Position numbers and translations under genes: made by a program. From positions 23,687,835 to 23,751,834 of the forward strand of contig NC_003076.8 in the NCBI RefSeq assembly GCF_000001735.4: DNA of 64,000 nucleotides, written 5' to 3'. The notes under the pieces are model-generated. The model was not told the DNA's origin. It saw nothing but the letters and a program-made list of their open reading frames with translations, and did not search any database. Every line of letters starts with the position of its first letter. The first letter of the stretch is position 1. This DNA comes from Arabidopsis thaliana (lineage: Eukaryota; Streptophyta; Magnoliopsida; Brassicales; Brassicaceae). Shown here one piece after another: positions 24,230-35,792 of the stretch.

Positions 24230-24237
24230 TATTTATA
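24230..24237 (-). promoter_or_regulatory. TATA box of PLC5
   Basis: TATAAATA on the minus strand. At the usual 30-35 base spacing, transcription would start within about 10 bases of the first in-frame ATG at 24196, so this site bears on which Met is used. Confidence 0.6.
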
Positions 24238-25309
24238 TTTTTCAACCGCTGGATTCTCTTCAAAAAGTTCCTGCAATTTAGTTAAATAACAACTCCTGCA
24301 TATTTGGCATGAACTTCATACTCATAAATCAACTATAAGTCGTTCTCTTTTCTTCCATACTTTATTATAATTATAGTGGTATTACTCTTTTTGCTCAGTG
24401 CTCTTAGCTTTCCTCTTCTTTTTCCATATATTCCCAGCCAAGAGACTCATGTTGGAAAGCCTCACTTTCCAAAAACAAGCTTAAACAATTATTATGGTAT
24501 CTAATTCCAGAAGCATATGATGTAGGCATGTAGCTCAAGGAAGCTTCACGGATTCAACGATTGGGTTTCTCAACACTTTTCATTTTCTTTCTTTCCTTCA
24601 ACATTTCACGGTATGCAACCTCTTTCAAGTCACTGTTGAAATTCTCCTAAAGTCATTGAAGAATCTCAATACATCTGTAAGTTACCAATCTACAGAATCA
24701 AGAATCTGTTTTTCTTCACTAATAAGCATATATGGGTGGTGTGGTCTTTGTCTATGGATTAAGAATAAATTCCTTTAAGTTGTTTAATGTAAAGAAATGC
24801 TAAGAAAATTGATTAATAAGCATAAAGAGATTCATATAACAACAAAAGATTCCAGAATACTATACTCTACTTCAGAATTTCACGTGTTTAGTGCAGCAAA
24901 CAGAGAGACAAAGGCTTAAATAACTAACAATGTAGCTGAAGATATGAAGCTTCTTAATCTATTATAAGTCCTCATGCGTATAAATAACTACTTTAAGCTA
25001 TCCAATACCAAATCATCCAGAAAAAGAATAAAGAGGTTATGTTTTTATGATAAGATGAGAGATGCTTATTAATGTTATCATAAGTTCTTTGGTTTTGGTT
25101 CTTATTTAACAAAACTTCATCCCAAGACCAAGAAACTGGTAACATATATAAATGAAACCATAAAGGAAATTTCAGAAGATCTATATATTTCTCATGTAAA
25201 GATCAAATTTTATTCATCAATGAAGAAGCATAAGACACATAAAACACAGCATATCGAATAAAGTAAGAAGATATAAATCTAGATGGATACACGCACCAAA
25301 AATGGCGTC
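24238..25309. other. Intergenic region between PLC5 and PLC4
   Basis: About 1.1 kb of AT-rich sequence: PLC5 upstream region and PLC4 3' flank. No gene or repeat recognised. Confidence 0.5.
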
Positions 25310-28223
25310 TCAGACAAACTCGAAGCGCATAAGAAGCCGTGTGGAGCTGTATTTCACTCCCTTGCGATTAAAGAGTGGAACAGCGCGTATGCCTTGTCTT
25401 ATCTCTGAAACTGGTAAACAAGTTTGACCTCCAAAATCATCTTTTTCATTCACGTCGTGCTCATGAACTTCAACACGGAGCAGAGCAAGTTCAGGAACTG
25501 CTAAAGGGAATGTGAACTCCTTATTCCAAATAGGTGTCCATGTATCATACTCTATTTTTGTTTTCTCCATCACCTCATCAACAGGTGCTCCAGCAATACC
25601 CACCTGTATTGACCAGTTATAATTCCATTTCAATCAAGATAAGGGATAAAGGAAAAATCAAGATTGTCGTTCACATACTCTAACGAAGAAATCTGGAGGA
25701 GAATAAGAATCAAAGTGAGTTTTTTTGAAGTCTAGGAGCCATCCATCTCCCATACAGACTTTCACCTGCCATTGTTAGATGTTAAGAACCGAGAAGCGTG
25801 GGAGGCATAGATGAAGGAACCAACGGGTGTTTAAATCTAAAGCCTAACCTTTAAAGTTTTCTTTGGAGACGAATTATCTTTGGGGTAAAAATCTTGTCCA
25901 TTAGGACTTGCATCCATAAGAAAATCTGGCTTCTTGACATAACCGCACCCTCCATTTGCTCGAAACATTCCTTCCATCAGCCACAATGCTCTGCCATACC
26001 CCTACATTTACGTTTTCAATCATTATTTAGTTTCATGATCATAGTAAAACCTGGATGACGATACACGAAATGAGGATTTGAGACAAACCTGCATGTTGAA
26101 TGCAATCATTTGAGCTCCGCTCATCCAACCGATCTGAGGTTTATAGTTTGAAGAGTTAAACCTTGTGCCTTTGGGATATATCCTCAGAAAATTCTTCTGA
26201 GTGAATCTGCTCACGTATAAGGGTTTTAATAAATTAACTTGAAATACAAGAAGCAAACACTAGCTATACAGTGCCTATTTAGCATGTGATATTTATATAC
26301 CTGATAACATCTGCACCATATGATGCTACAGCTTTCTCAAGTAATTGCTCACTCAGACTAAGTCGCCTGATTTTATTTGGATCAACCTTTAAAGCCATCC
26401 GTAAACCGCCTTTTGGCTTCCCGGCATGGATAGCGATAAGACGCTTGTATTCTGGTGCTTGTAATTGGCATGACGTATCAGACTCACAAGACCCCCTTTC
26501 TTCATCATCTTGATTGAGATCATTTACACTGCTTGTCACCTGAAAGCAATCAAAAGTGGTATGATGCTACAAGTTTTTGCTTCAATTGTTATTTTGATAT
26601 ACAGTTGCAAAGCTAGAACAAACCTTGTCAAGATCAGATTGCGTAGAAATAAGGTCTTCTGGCTCTTTGCCCCATACATCCTCATCCGAATCCTTACCTT
26701 TTTCTCCATTATCTTTCTCCTTAGTATCGTTAGCTTCTAAGTACTCTTTTGGAGGTTTTGTTGAAATTAGAATCTTTTCCTTCAACTCTTCCGGTGAAGG
26801 AAATTCTTGACAACCTTGAGAATCATGGTAATACAACATATCTCCAAATGTCTGAGTTATCATCTGCAGAGCAAACACTTTACGGTATTCATATATACAT
26901 AGACGGAACCATGAACTACTTTAAGGTCTCAAGACTATAGAGGTGAAAAGAAAGAAAACCTTAGCAACTTTAAACTGAAGTTTTGGCGTGAGATGGTCTT
27001 CAAGAGTAATAATAACAGGATACTTTGAAATAGCAAAGGCATTAGCTTTAATAGATTCCAAACATTTTCCCAACTTCACTTCCTTTGTCAATGTCCTGTA
27101 GTTTCATCAAAGTGAGAAACATAATAATAACAGTTCCATGGAGCCAATACATACAAAAGCAAGACCATACCTTCCATGTTTAACGCAGACATCATCGGTA
27201 CCACGTGGCCAAAGATCCAACTCAACAACTCTCACGCCTCGTCTCAATGCATCTGCAATAGGAAGTTCACTGCAGTTGCTACTTAGCTGATTTCCAGTTA
27301 AATAGGAATTGTGGCCTGTGAATATAAAGTAATGTGACAATGGAGCATCCATGTTTTGATGGACCTGAAATAAACAACCAACAATGTTTTAGTTATATCA
27401 CTGAAGAATTGAGAATCTTCTCTCTGCAGAAGTAAGCAACTACTAGAATAGAAAGTATCCAAAATAGAAACTTCTAAATTTAGACAGGTTAATCAAACAG
27501 TCAGATTCCAGAATTTCAGCAGCAGCTGCAGAGTACACACCAAGAACATATCATCGAGAAAAGTTTCACCCTTTTATTGGGATTTGATGAATTATTCATA
27601 AGCATTAAGAAGAAGCTACCAAAAGTGATGATTTTTATTTTCTCTTTGATCAAACTAAATTTAGGCCAGAAAATAGCAAAAAGAGAAAAGAGTCAAATAG
27701 CGATGAGAGAGAAAACATTCTGAGATTTTCCGGTAAAACCAACAGAGAGAAGAATCTAAAGTCGTAATCTTTCAATCTCAATCTTTATCAAGAAACAAAC
27801 ACCATCAAATCCCAGATTCCAAAAAGTCTCAGACTTTTCTTCCCAGGAACAAAAAAAAAAAAAAGAGTTTGACTTGAAAAATTTATAAACCTGATCGGCG
27901 ATAGGAGGATTAAGATCAGTAGAAAAGAGGTAATAATTGAAATCATCAAGAGTAAGGTTTCGTCTGGTGAACTTTGCAATGTGATGTTTCCGGCGAAGAA
28001 CCTCGTCAACGATTCTCTCTGCTTCCTCTAGACTTGTTTCTCCTTCTCCTCCTTCCTCCGTCATGAGCTTCTGTAGCTGCTCCGGCGACATATGAGCATC
28101 GCCTTCGGTGTATTTCTCGAAAAGATCTCTGACGTCTTCGACAGGACCAGACTCCGTCATCCTGAACTTCCTTGTGAAGATCAGACAGAATTTGTAACTA
28201 CCCATCTCTTTTTTTCCTTCCAT
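25310..28223 (-). CDS. PLC4: Phosphoinositide-specific phospholipase C 4
   Basis: Nine exons (27891-28223, 27171-27364, 26960-27095, 26624-26863, 26301-26539, 26089-26206, 25849-26001, 25679-25765, 25310-25603) give 597 residues. Domains: EF-hand-like lobe ([10 protein letters not shown]); X domain with [26 protein letters not shown] and an LEDHLTP-type Glu; long acidic linker ([20 protein letters not shown]); Y domain ([22 protein letters not shown]); C2 domain ([20 protein letters not shown]). It keeps every intron found singly in PLC1 or PLC5, so it best represents the ancestral exon pattern. Activity on PIP2 is inferred from intact catalytic residues. The second Met (MGSYKFC) aligns with residue 5 of PLC5. 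Confidence 0.95.
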
Positions 28224-30005
28224 GTTTGTGTATGTATCGTCGTCTTGTTCAGATCCAAGAATGTGATTCTGATTCTACATAAATACTCGGATTGTTCCTG
28301 AGTTTTAATATTATTTTAAAACTTCGAAACCATTTCAGAGAAAACCTCGTCAAACCTCCTCTCTTACACGCTCACACCTGAACACACAAAAATACAAAAA
28401 CAAAAACTTTTTTTTACTGAATCTCGTTTTTTGTAATAATTTACAAATTAGTCTCCTCGTTAATTTTAAAACCAGGGAAAAAATTGACTAATTTAAAAGG
28501 GATGAGTAAAAATAGTAGTTACTGAGATTATATCGCCAGGTGTTCATTGTTTTTGTCCCTCCCCATAAATAACATACTACAAAAGATATTTTCATTTTCA
28601 TTTTTGTGTGAAGTGTGAACACAAAATCGAGACTATTGAGAAAAAAAAATTAGATATGTTGAAATGGCAAAGCAACAAAATAAAGAACTGGTCTGGCTAC
28701 ATTGGTGGGGCAGATGCAGATCTAAATCTTTTGCAATTTGTTGTGTTTTGTATTGTCTTTGTTTTTCTTCTCTCAACAGAATACATTCTTCCATTGAAAT
28801 AACTCCAAGATTAATATCGTCTATTGTTGTAAGTTTTGTTACTATACTGATAGACAATTATCTACCGCAAGATTACACTCTCGAAAGCTAAAGGTCATAA
28901 TTTCTTGTTGGTGTTTGAATATCTTGTTGATAGGATTGAGTGGCGGGCCAAACTGTAGAGTTTTGAAAGCTTTGGATCTGTTTTGAACATAACATCATGG
29001 TTATTCATGATGTCTCTTTTAGACCAAAAGTGTAAAAATATATTGTTTTGTTATTCATAGTAAAATTAATTCATATATTTCCATTTTATTTTATAGCATG
29101 CTTGGGAATTATTTTTCCCCCAAATTATTTGATGTTTGTAACAATTTGTATTTTTGCACTATTTATCAGTGGTTGAATTTCTTTAATTATCTATTAAATG
29201 ATGTTTTATGTAGGAAAAAACAAGAAATGCGAAATTCAATTTAATTTTTGAAATACTTCAGATGTCGGCCAAAAGAAAAAAAAAAACAGATAACATTAGA
29301 TATGTTGCAATAGCAAAGCGACAACAAATAAAGTGTTCGGCTATATTGGTGGTGCAGCTGCAGGTCTGTTGTCTTTCCAAATCCATCTTTTAGGCCAAAA
29401 GTTAAGTACTAATCTCGCCCTTTTTACCCTTTCTTTTTACTAATAGTAAAATATTATCAATGATGTAGCAAAATAAAATGTACTGGAAGACTGGCCCAGG
29501 AAAGTTGACAGTATTTAAATGTCATCGAATTCTTAATATGGATGGAAACGTGCTTAATTAAAATGATACTGACAATTAATATTTAACTAACCACTTATAA
29601 AGTTAAGTAACCATATTAATATTAGCTGGAACAAGAGTAATGTGACATGCTTATGGTATTGATGTTGAGTCTTTTTGACTAAGAATTAAAAATGACTTTT
29701 GGGTATCCGATCCAGCCATGAGCCATTTCTTCCATTAGGGTTACCAACTCTGAATTACTATTATTATCATTTCTTAATTAACAACAATAAAGAATCATAG
29801 AATTCACAAAGATTAATGGGCTGTAACCAAACCACTCATTAGCCCATTACGGTTCTACAACGATCCGGGCCCAATTACAATTGTACACGCTACAAGCCAG
29901 GTGGCGGAATTTAATTGGATATTGACGTGGCTTTGGTGAGAAATAGCGGTGGACAAGGGAAAAAAAAAGGGACTGTGGAGAAACACTTTAGCACGGTGCG
30001 ACAAG
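28224..30005. other. Divergent intergenic region, PLC4 and ROC7
   Basis: About 1.8 kb. It holds the upstream regions of both genes and a diverged direct duplication (listed separately). Near ROC7, motifs of the TGGGCY (site II) type occur (AATGGGCT near 29816, TAGCCCAT near 29840, CGGGCCCAAT near 29866), common upstream of housekeeping genes. Confidence 0.5.
28640..29375. repeat. Diverged direct repeat pair of about 75 bp
   Basis: Copy 1 at about 28648-28723 and copy 2 at about 29297-29368 both begin TTAGATATGTTG and share GCAAAGC and CATTGGTGG/TATTGGTGG blocks; I estimate about 80% identity. Each is preceded by an A-run. Downstream blocks also match (TTTTAGACCAAAAG near 29018 and TTTTAGGCCAAAAG near 29388), so the original duplicated unit was longer, with a deletion in copy 2. 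Confidence 0.55.
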
Positions 30006-31661
30006 ATGGCGAGCTCAGTGACGCTGCTTCTATGGAGTCTTCTTCTTCTCGGTACACTAAGCGCTATTCAGGTATATTCGTGTGTTTCCTTCTCACTAGT
30101 CGATCGATTTCTGCAAAGCTTTATGATTGAGTTCTTAGATTGTTGCACGATCTAGATAATACCAATTTGGTTGCGATTGGTTAACGGTATATAATTGTCT
30201 TAGGTCTTCATGTTGATTATTATTTGATTCGGTGTTTGATGTGACATGTTTCTGATATTAGTTTCAATCATCTTAATCGCGGACGATTCGGGTAATTTCT
30301 CCTAGGATCAGGGAACAAACCTTTATACGTTCATCATGAGTCATATAGTGTTTGAGATTTGAAGCCGAAAGAGTTCTGTTGAATTATGGACTTATTTGAT
30401 TAAAGAAACTGGAGTTAATAATATATGGTTGTTTGGAAAATCTGAATTTGATCCTTAACATATGATTAGATTCAACACTAGAGAGCTAGTTACTGCATGA
30501 AGTGCGCCTAATTTGTGTCTAAATGTGTTGGGATGATGTATATATTATGAAACGGTTGTGATCTAGTGTTTATATTGATTTCTGGATGTTTGGTTTCATG
30601 TTCCAGGCCAAAAAGTCTAAGGAAAACTTAAAGGAGATCACACACAAGGTTTATTTTGATGTTGAAATTGATGGGAAAGCAGCTGGTATGACCTTGTTCC
30701 TGAGTTTTATCTTATGATGATATATGTTAGACTGCATGAAATGCTTTGTGGTTTCTTCTTGTCTTGTCCCCTGAAAACATCTCATATCGATTGATGATTT
30801 TTGTCCAGGTCGTATTGTCATGGGTCTATTTGGCAAGACAGTCCCCAAAACTGTAGAGAATTTCCGAGCTTTATGCACTGGTAAGAAAACAATATATTGC
30901 TCATTCTCATCCTATGCCAATCGATTATCTGTTAACTTTTCTCTGCCAGCACAGCAGTTTATCTACCTTGATATGAAAAGCTTACTTAAACTTTATACTC
31001 ACAGGGGAGAAAGGAATAGGTAAGAATGGGAAGGCGCTCCATTACAAGGGGAGTTCATTTCATAGGATCATACCAAGCTTTATGCTCCAAGGAGGCGATT
31101 TTACACATGGAAATGGAATGGGAGGAGAATCTATCTATGGTGAGAAGTTTGCTGATGAGAACTTCAAACTCAAGCATACTGGTCCAGGTGAGGGCTTCTT
31201 CAGTATTATGTGTTTACATCGGCTCTTTGCCTGTGTGAAGTTTTTACATGATTAGTTGTTTTCCTTTTTCCACAGGGTTCTTATCAATGGCAAATGCCGG
31301 TCAAGATACCAACGGATCACAGTTTTTCATCACAACTGTAACAACCAGCTGGTGAGTACAGAATCATCTGAATTTCAAACACATAAAGCCAGTTTCTTAT
31401 CTTTTACTTTCAAGTTGTTTGACAATTGTGTGGGCAGGTTACTACTTTCTAAGCTTAAGAGTTTCAATTATGGATAGAATTGTCGATATGTTGTTTCCGT
31501 CTGCTGATTAGAAAGTTTGCAGGTTGGATGGGCGACATGTGGTATTCGGGAAGGTAGTGACAGGAATGGATGTGGTGTACAAAGTCGAAGCTGAAGGAAA
31601 TCAGAGTGGAACTCCTAAGAGTAAAGTGGTGATTGTAGACAGTGGTGAGCTTCCCCTGTAA
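30006..31661 (+). CDS. ROC7: Secretory-pathway cyclophilin (peptidyl-prolyl isomerase)
   Basis: Six exons (30006-30071, 30607-30685, 30809-30880, 31005-31187, 31276-31351, 31523-31661) give 204 residues, also called CYP20-1. Residues 1-22 are a hydrophobic signal peptide ([14 protein letters not shown]). The single cyclophilin domain follows: [21 protein letters not shown], then [15 protein letters not shown] with the catalytic Arg, [16 protein letters not shown] and [12 protein letters not shown]. The active-site Arg, Phe, Gln and Trp are all present. No KDEL-like signal ends the protein (GELPL). It acts as a folding catalyst in the ER or secretory route; exact location is inference. Confidence 0.95.
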
Positions 31662-32141
31662 CTCAACAACTCTAGTTTTCTCCATCTGATCATCCATTGA
31701 TGTGAGCTCTAGTGTGCTTGATGACTTTTGTGTTAAAACGAGTGTCTTGGTTACTTTATGAAAGATTCTACCGGCTTTATTTCTTTCGTCTGCTTTCTAG
31801 CTCGAGCTATGTCTGACTTTATACACAAATGTCTTTCAGTAGCAAAAATTCTGCACTTATGCCGTTTTGCATTGTCAACATTTGTAGAATTTATAGAAGT
31901 TACACGATAATATATATATCAGTAAACTCCTAAAGAAGAGTTAGCGAAAAATATACATTCTGTCTGTGTCAGACAAAGTGTTTTCAGAACTTAAATAACG
32001 TGAAATACGGAAAGGAAAAAGAAGGAAGCTAAGTTTTGCCCAACATTTACTTAACAACAGAGAGCTAGCATCAGATATAGACAAAATCGACATAAATTTT
32101 AAGATCTAAAGCTAAAACCTGACTTTAGTTTTAGTTATCAC
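31662..32141. other. Convergent 3' ends of ROC7 and the Smr gene
   Basis: About 480 bp of 3' UTR and spacer between converging genes; no feature seen. Confidence 0.5.
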
Positions 32142-35140
32142 TTATTCATCAGAGTCACTCTCTGTGTCTAAGAAACTGAACTCTCTACTACCTCCGTCAA
32201 GCTTGATCAGCAGTGTCCCTCTGTTCTCTTCACAATACCTAACTCCTTCTCTTTCTAGCAGCTTTACCACCTGATCATATCCATAAATAACAATCATATA
32301 CCATGACTGCAATACTAAATTCTTGTCTCCGGTTTTGCTGTGAAAGGGCGTTGAAGAAACTTACTGATTGTTTCACCTTAGACTTCCCAAACCCAGAAGC
32401 TCCACATCCTGTGATCACTCGTAGAGTCTGAATGGCTGGATGATTTCACAATTGTTAGGAGGAAGGTATTATCTCGGGTTTTATGATGACAAGATCTGAC
32501 TATGATGATCTACTAAAGAAGAAAAGACTTATAATTGAGTTTGCTAAGTACTCACAAGGAACATATGATCCAAATAAGAGATGTAGCTTCAGTAGCTTCA
32601 TTGCTGGTTTAACATGCTGACCATGCAGATCAATGGTTACCACATTCTCTATACCTTTGTTTCTGCATAGTCATAAACAATGGCTTAGTCCACCACAAAA
32701 TGTTTAAGCGCATCAGCATACTTTGATAATGCATCAAAACAGCTAACCTTGCAACGAATATATCTTGGCTTGCCCTCTCATCAGCCCGTTGAGCTTGTTT
32801 AGATGCCACTCTTCCCTAAAAGAAAAACAACACAAGTTTCTGTCATACTGTCAAACAAAATGCCATGATACCATGATATATGTAAACCGTGATATGCACC
32901 TTGTCAGAAAGGTAAGCCGCATGAGCCCTCCCTCCTTTCGAATATGCTTCGGCAGCCTTAAACCAATTAATAAATGCATTAGTTGAGGAGTCTACCAGAG
33001 CCAGATATATGGAAGCAAGTAAAACTAACTTTTTGATAGTAGGACTTCGTAACATTCCACTGGTCATTTGCACCTTTTCTAAGTTCATGATAACTGTCAT
33101 CCTTCACTGCAACACACGTACTGATTGATTGGTAATGCAATTCATGAGTAAGAAAGATTGATTCAAGAGTTGCAACACAAACAAGCAGTCAAAACTTCAG
33201 ATGTTTATGCCAATGACACCAAAGCAAAAATTGCCAAGTGTTTCATCAGGTAAAACAACATACATCAGAAGCTCGAAGCCGGCAAACTCATGGCAAATTG
33301 AGCATGCTATTTGCAGCTATATACGCAAATACTAAAATCAAGAAACCATAGTAAAGTACCAAACGTATTAGGGTGAGGCTCTTCCCCACTAGATGAAGAA
33401 GCATCAATGCCAAGTGACTGCATTTTCTTTGCCACATTCCTCCAACTCGTTGTCTTTGATTCATGTTTAGGATTCTGGCGAATGTTGAACAGAGACTCCA
33501 ACACTTTTTGTGGAAGACCAAGCTCATCAATTCCTTGGGTAGTTGCAAAAGGATCTTGAGAACTCATGAGAGCTTTTGCGTAGTCCCTACCATTCAGACA
33601 AAGAAAAGAAAAAAAGGCCAGATATTTAGTTTTGACCTCGTCCACAATGTTGAAATTAAGAAATCATAATGTAAGTTTTGGCGGTCTCATGAGTAATTTA
33701 GATATCATGTGTTCATGAACTGAATCCTCCACCATGAAATAGTTCGTTTGTTGTTCTTTCATAGAAGAGGATAAGGACTAATTAAAAGATAAGGAGAGGT
33801 TGCAGAGAGCTCGTTATCTTGTAACTAACGTGTAAATCAACTCTGATAATTCCAAAATCAGTGAATTGCAATAACAAGATGAAAGCCTAAGAAGCAAATA
33901 GAAGTACCTTTGACTATAGTCTCCACCCCAGAAAAGTTCACAATCAGAAGTATCAGTATCAAAAGATGACTCTGCCAGCTGTTAAATAATGTCAGGAGAT
34001 TGCACTTTATTTTATCGTGTAAGAAAACAAAATAAACAGATCTATGAAGATTAACAAAAAAAACAATCACTTACACTATCGCTGACTCCTATGCCGAAAC
34101 ATTTACCACTCAATGAATCATCAGTTGATGAAGAAGACATGTCAAGCAAGACATTCAAAGCCTAAGAAGAAAACGCTATTAAGCTTTAAAATAAATAGTC
34201 GGGCAAGTATCAGCATATTTCAGGAGCTTCCCTGTCAATATACTAAATACTTCCCCATGTAAGTTTGAAGACAATCTCTGCTTACCATGTCGACATCATA
34301 GCCACATTGACCTACAAAAAATAGATACTTCCATGTCAATTCATCGAACAATCTAGTCTCTCCTCATAACATTATTACGGCTATATTTCGAATATCGCGG
34401 ACACATTAAAACGTAATCCTATAACTATTAAGGATCATACTTTTCTACTAACATCTTCTCCCATGGAAAAATTAACTGACTAAGAAGAAGAAATACTCAC
34501 ACAAAACATCTCTAACAACAGCCATGCTAAGCTCGCAATCATCTCCAAGCATTGAACTTAAGAACTGTTCAGCTTTCTCTCTATCCGCAGCTTTTTTCCC
34601 GTTCCCACAGAGCTCTTTAGACCGTTCCATCATAGGAAACTCTTTTCGCACAGGGTTTGGCTTCAAGTAATCCTTCGCAATCACAGAAGAAACCATCCCT
34701 GTAGCAGCAATAACTCTACTCTGCTTGCTTCCCTTAAACCATCTATCTCTAGTCAAATCTTCGCTACAGCTAGAACTTGACCCTGCCCCATACTCAGAGG
34801 TAGACGCTGTTTCCTGACCCGAAGAACCACTCGCCACCGAACTCGTCGACGGATCATCACCGCTTTCCACCAGATCCGATAAAATCTCAGCGGCTTTGTT
34901 CAGATCTCCGCCTGCTTCCTTATAAGCAGCCATCGCTTCCTCCATTGAAACCGAGCAAAAGGCTTCCATTAACGATTCGATAAAATTTTTTCCAACGTTT
35001 TCTATCTCCCTCTTTCCTTCACCGTCCTTCCTCTCTTCCTCCACATCTTTTTTGTTCCCGTCCGACGTCGTTCCATCACCGGAAGGTTTCGCGGCGCAGG
35101 ATCGCTTCTTCTTCTTCTTATGCTGGTTCTTCTGCTTCAT
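32142..35140 (-). CDS. DUF1771-Smr domain protein with CUE-like N-terminal region
   Basis: Eleven exons (34501-35140, 34286-34311, 34075-34161, 33908-33978, 33360-33586, 33030-33106, 32900-32956, 32748-32815, 32556-32662, 32365-32435, 32142-32270) give 519 residues. The N-terminus is Lys-rich (HKKKKKR). A ubiquitin-binding CUE/UBA-like helix bundle is likely at about 50-90 (FIESLMEAFCSVSMEEAMAAY). Near residue 340 comes a DUF1771 coil (YYQKAAEAYSKGGRAHAAYL), followed by the Smr domain: IDLHGQHVKPAMKLLKLHL, LRVITGCGASGFGKSKVKQS and a basic strand. The Smr LDLH and TGxG motifs are seen here as IDLHG and TGCG. Smr domains can nick nucleic acid; a plant role is not established. The 26-nt exon 2 is unusually small. 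Confidence 0.92.
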
Positions 35141-35792
35141 TATCGTACAATTATAGATGAAATCGTGTCAACGCCGCTTCAATAGAATCTCTTCCGATCT
35201 GCAGAAGAAACTTAAACCCAGATTTCCGACGAGAAGCGTCGGAGAGAGGGAAGAGGCGTTTTAACCGTAAATCAGGAGTTAGTAATGGAGATGCCAATAT
35301 CAGAGGAAATTTTTTGCTCGTCCAGACTTTTGATTGGGAATCGGAATCGCCACGTCAATCCACGCGCCTGATCGTGACCACGTTTTAAATCCACGCGCAC
35401 GAATCAAACACCGAACACGGTTTCCTCCTGATTGTACATATATTGAACCGGTTCAACTATGCACCAGTCAAAATTAGATCTCCCACGTTGACTTTCGTAA
35501 TTTTATCTCAGATTTGTTTTTGGTTTTTATATTAACTAGATAATGTGGCAACATGCGAATAGCAAATCATCTTATCCAAAACTTTTAAAACAAAATTTGA
35601 CATCTTCATTTCGAATTTTGAAACGCGGAGTTGATAAACAAACTTTGCGGGAACGACCAGAAAGAGCGTTTGAAGACGCTGGTCAACGCGTTTTATACAT
35701 TAAAATTTCCAAAATTCATCAACGTGTTGAAGCAAGCTTACACAACTCAGAAGAGCTTTGTTAGTAAAAAAAAGGTGATTCAAGATTCGTAT
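35141..35792. other. Smr gene promoter and MIK 3' flank
   Basis: About 650 bp between two minus-strand genes. Frames at 35543-35834 do not resemble proteins. Nothing else seen. Confidence 0.5.
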
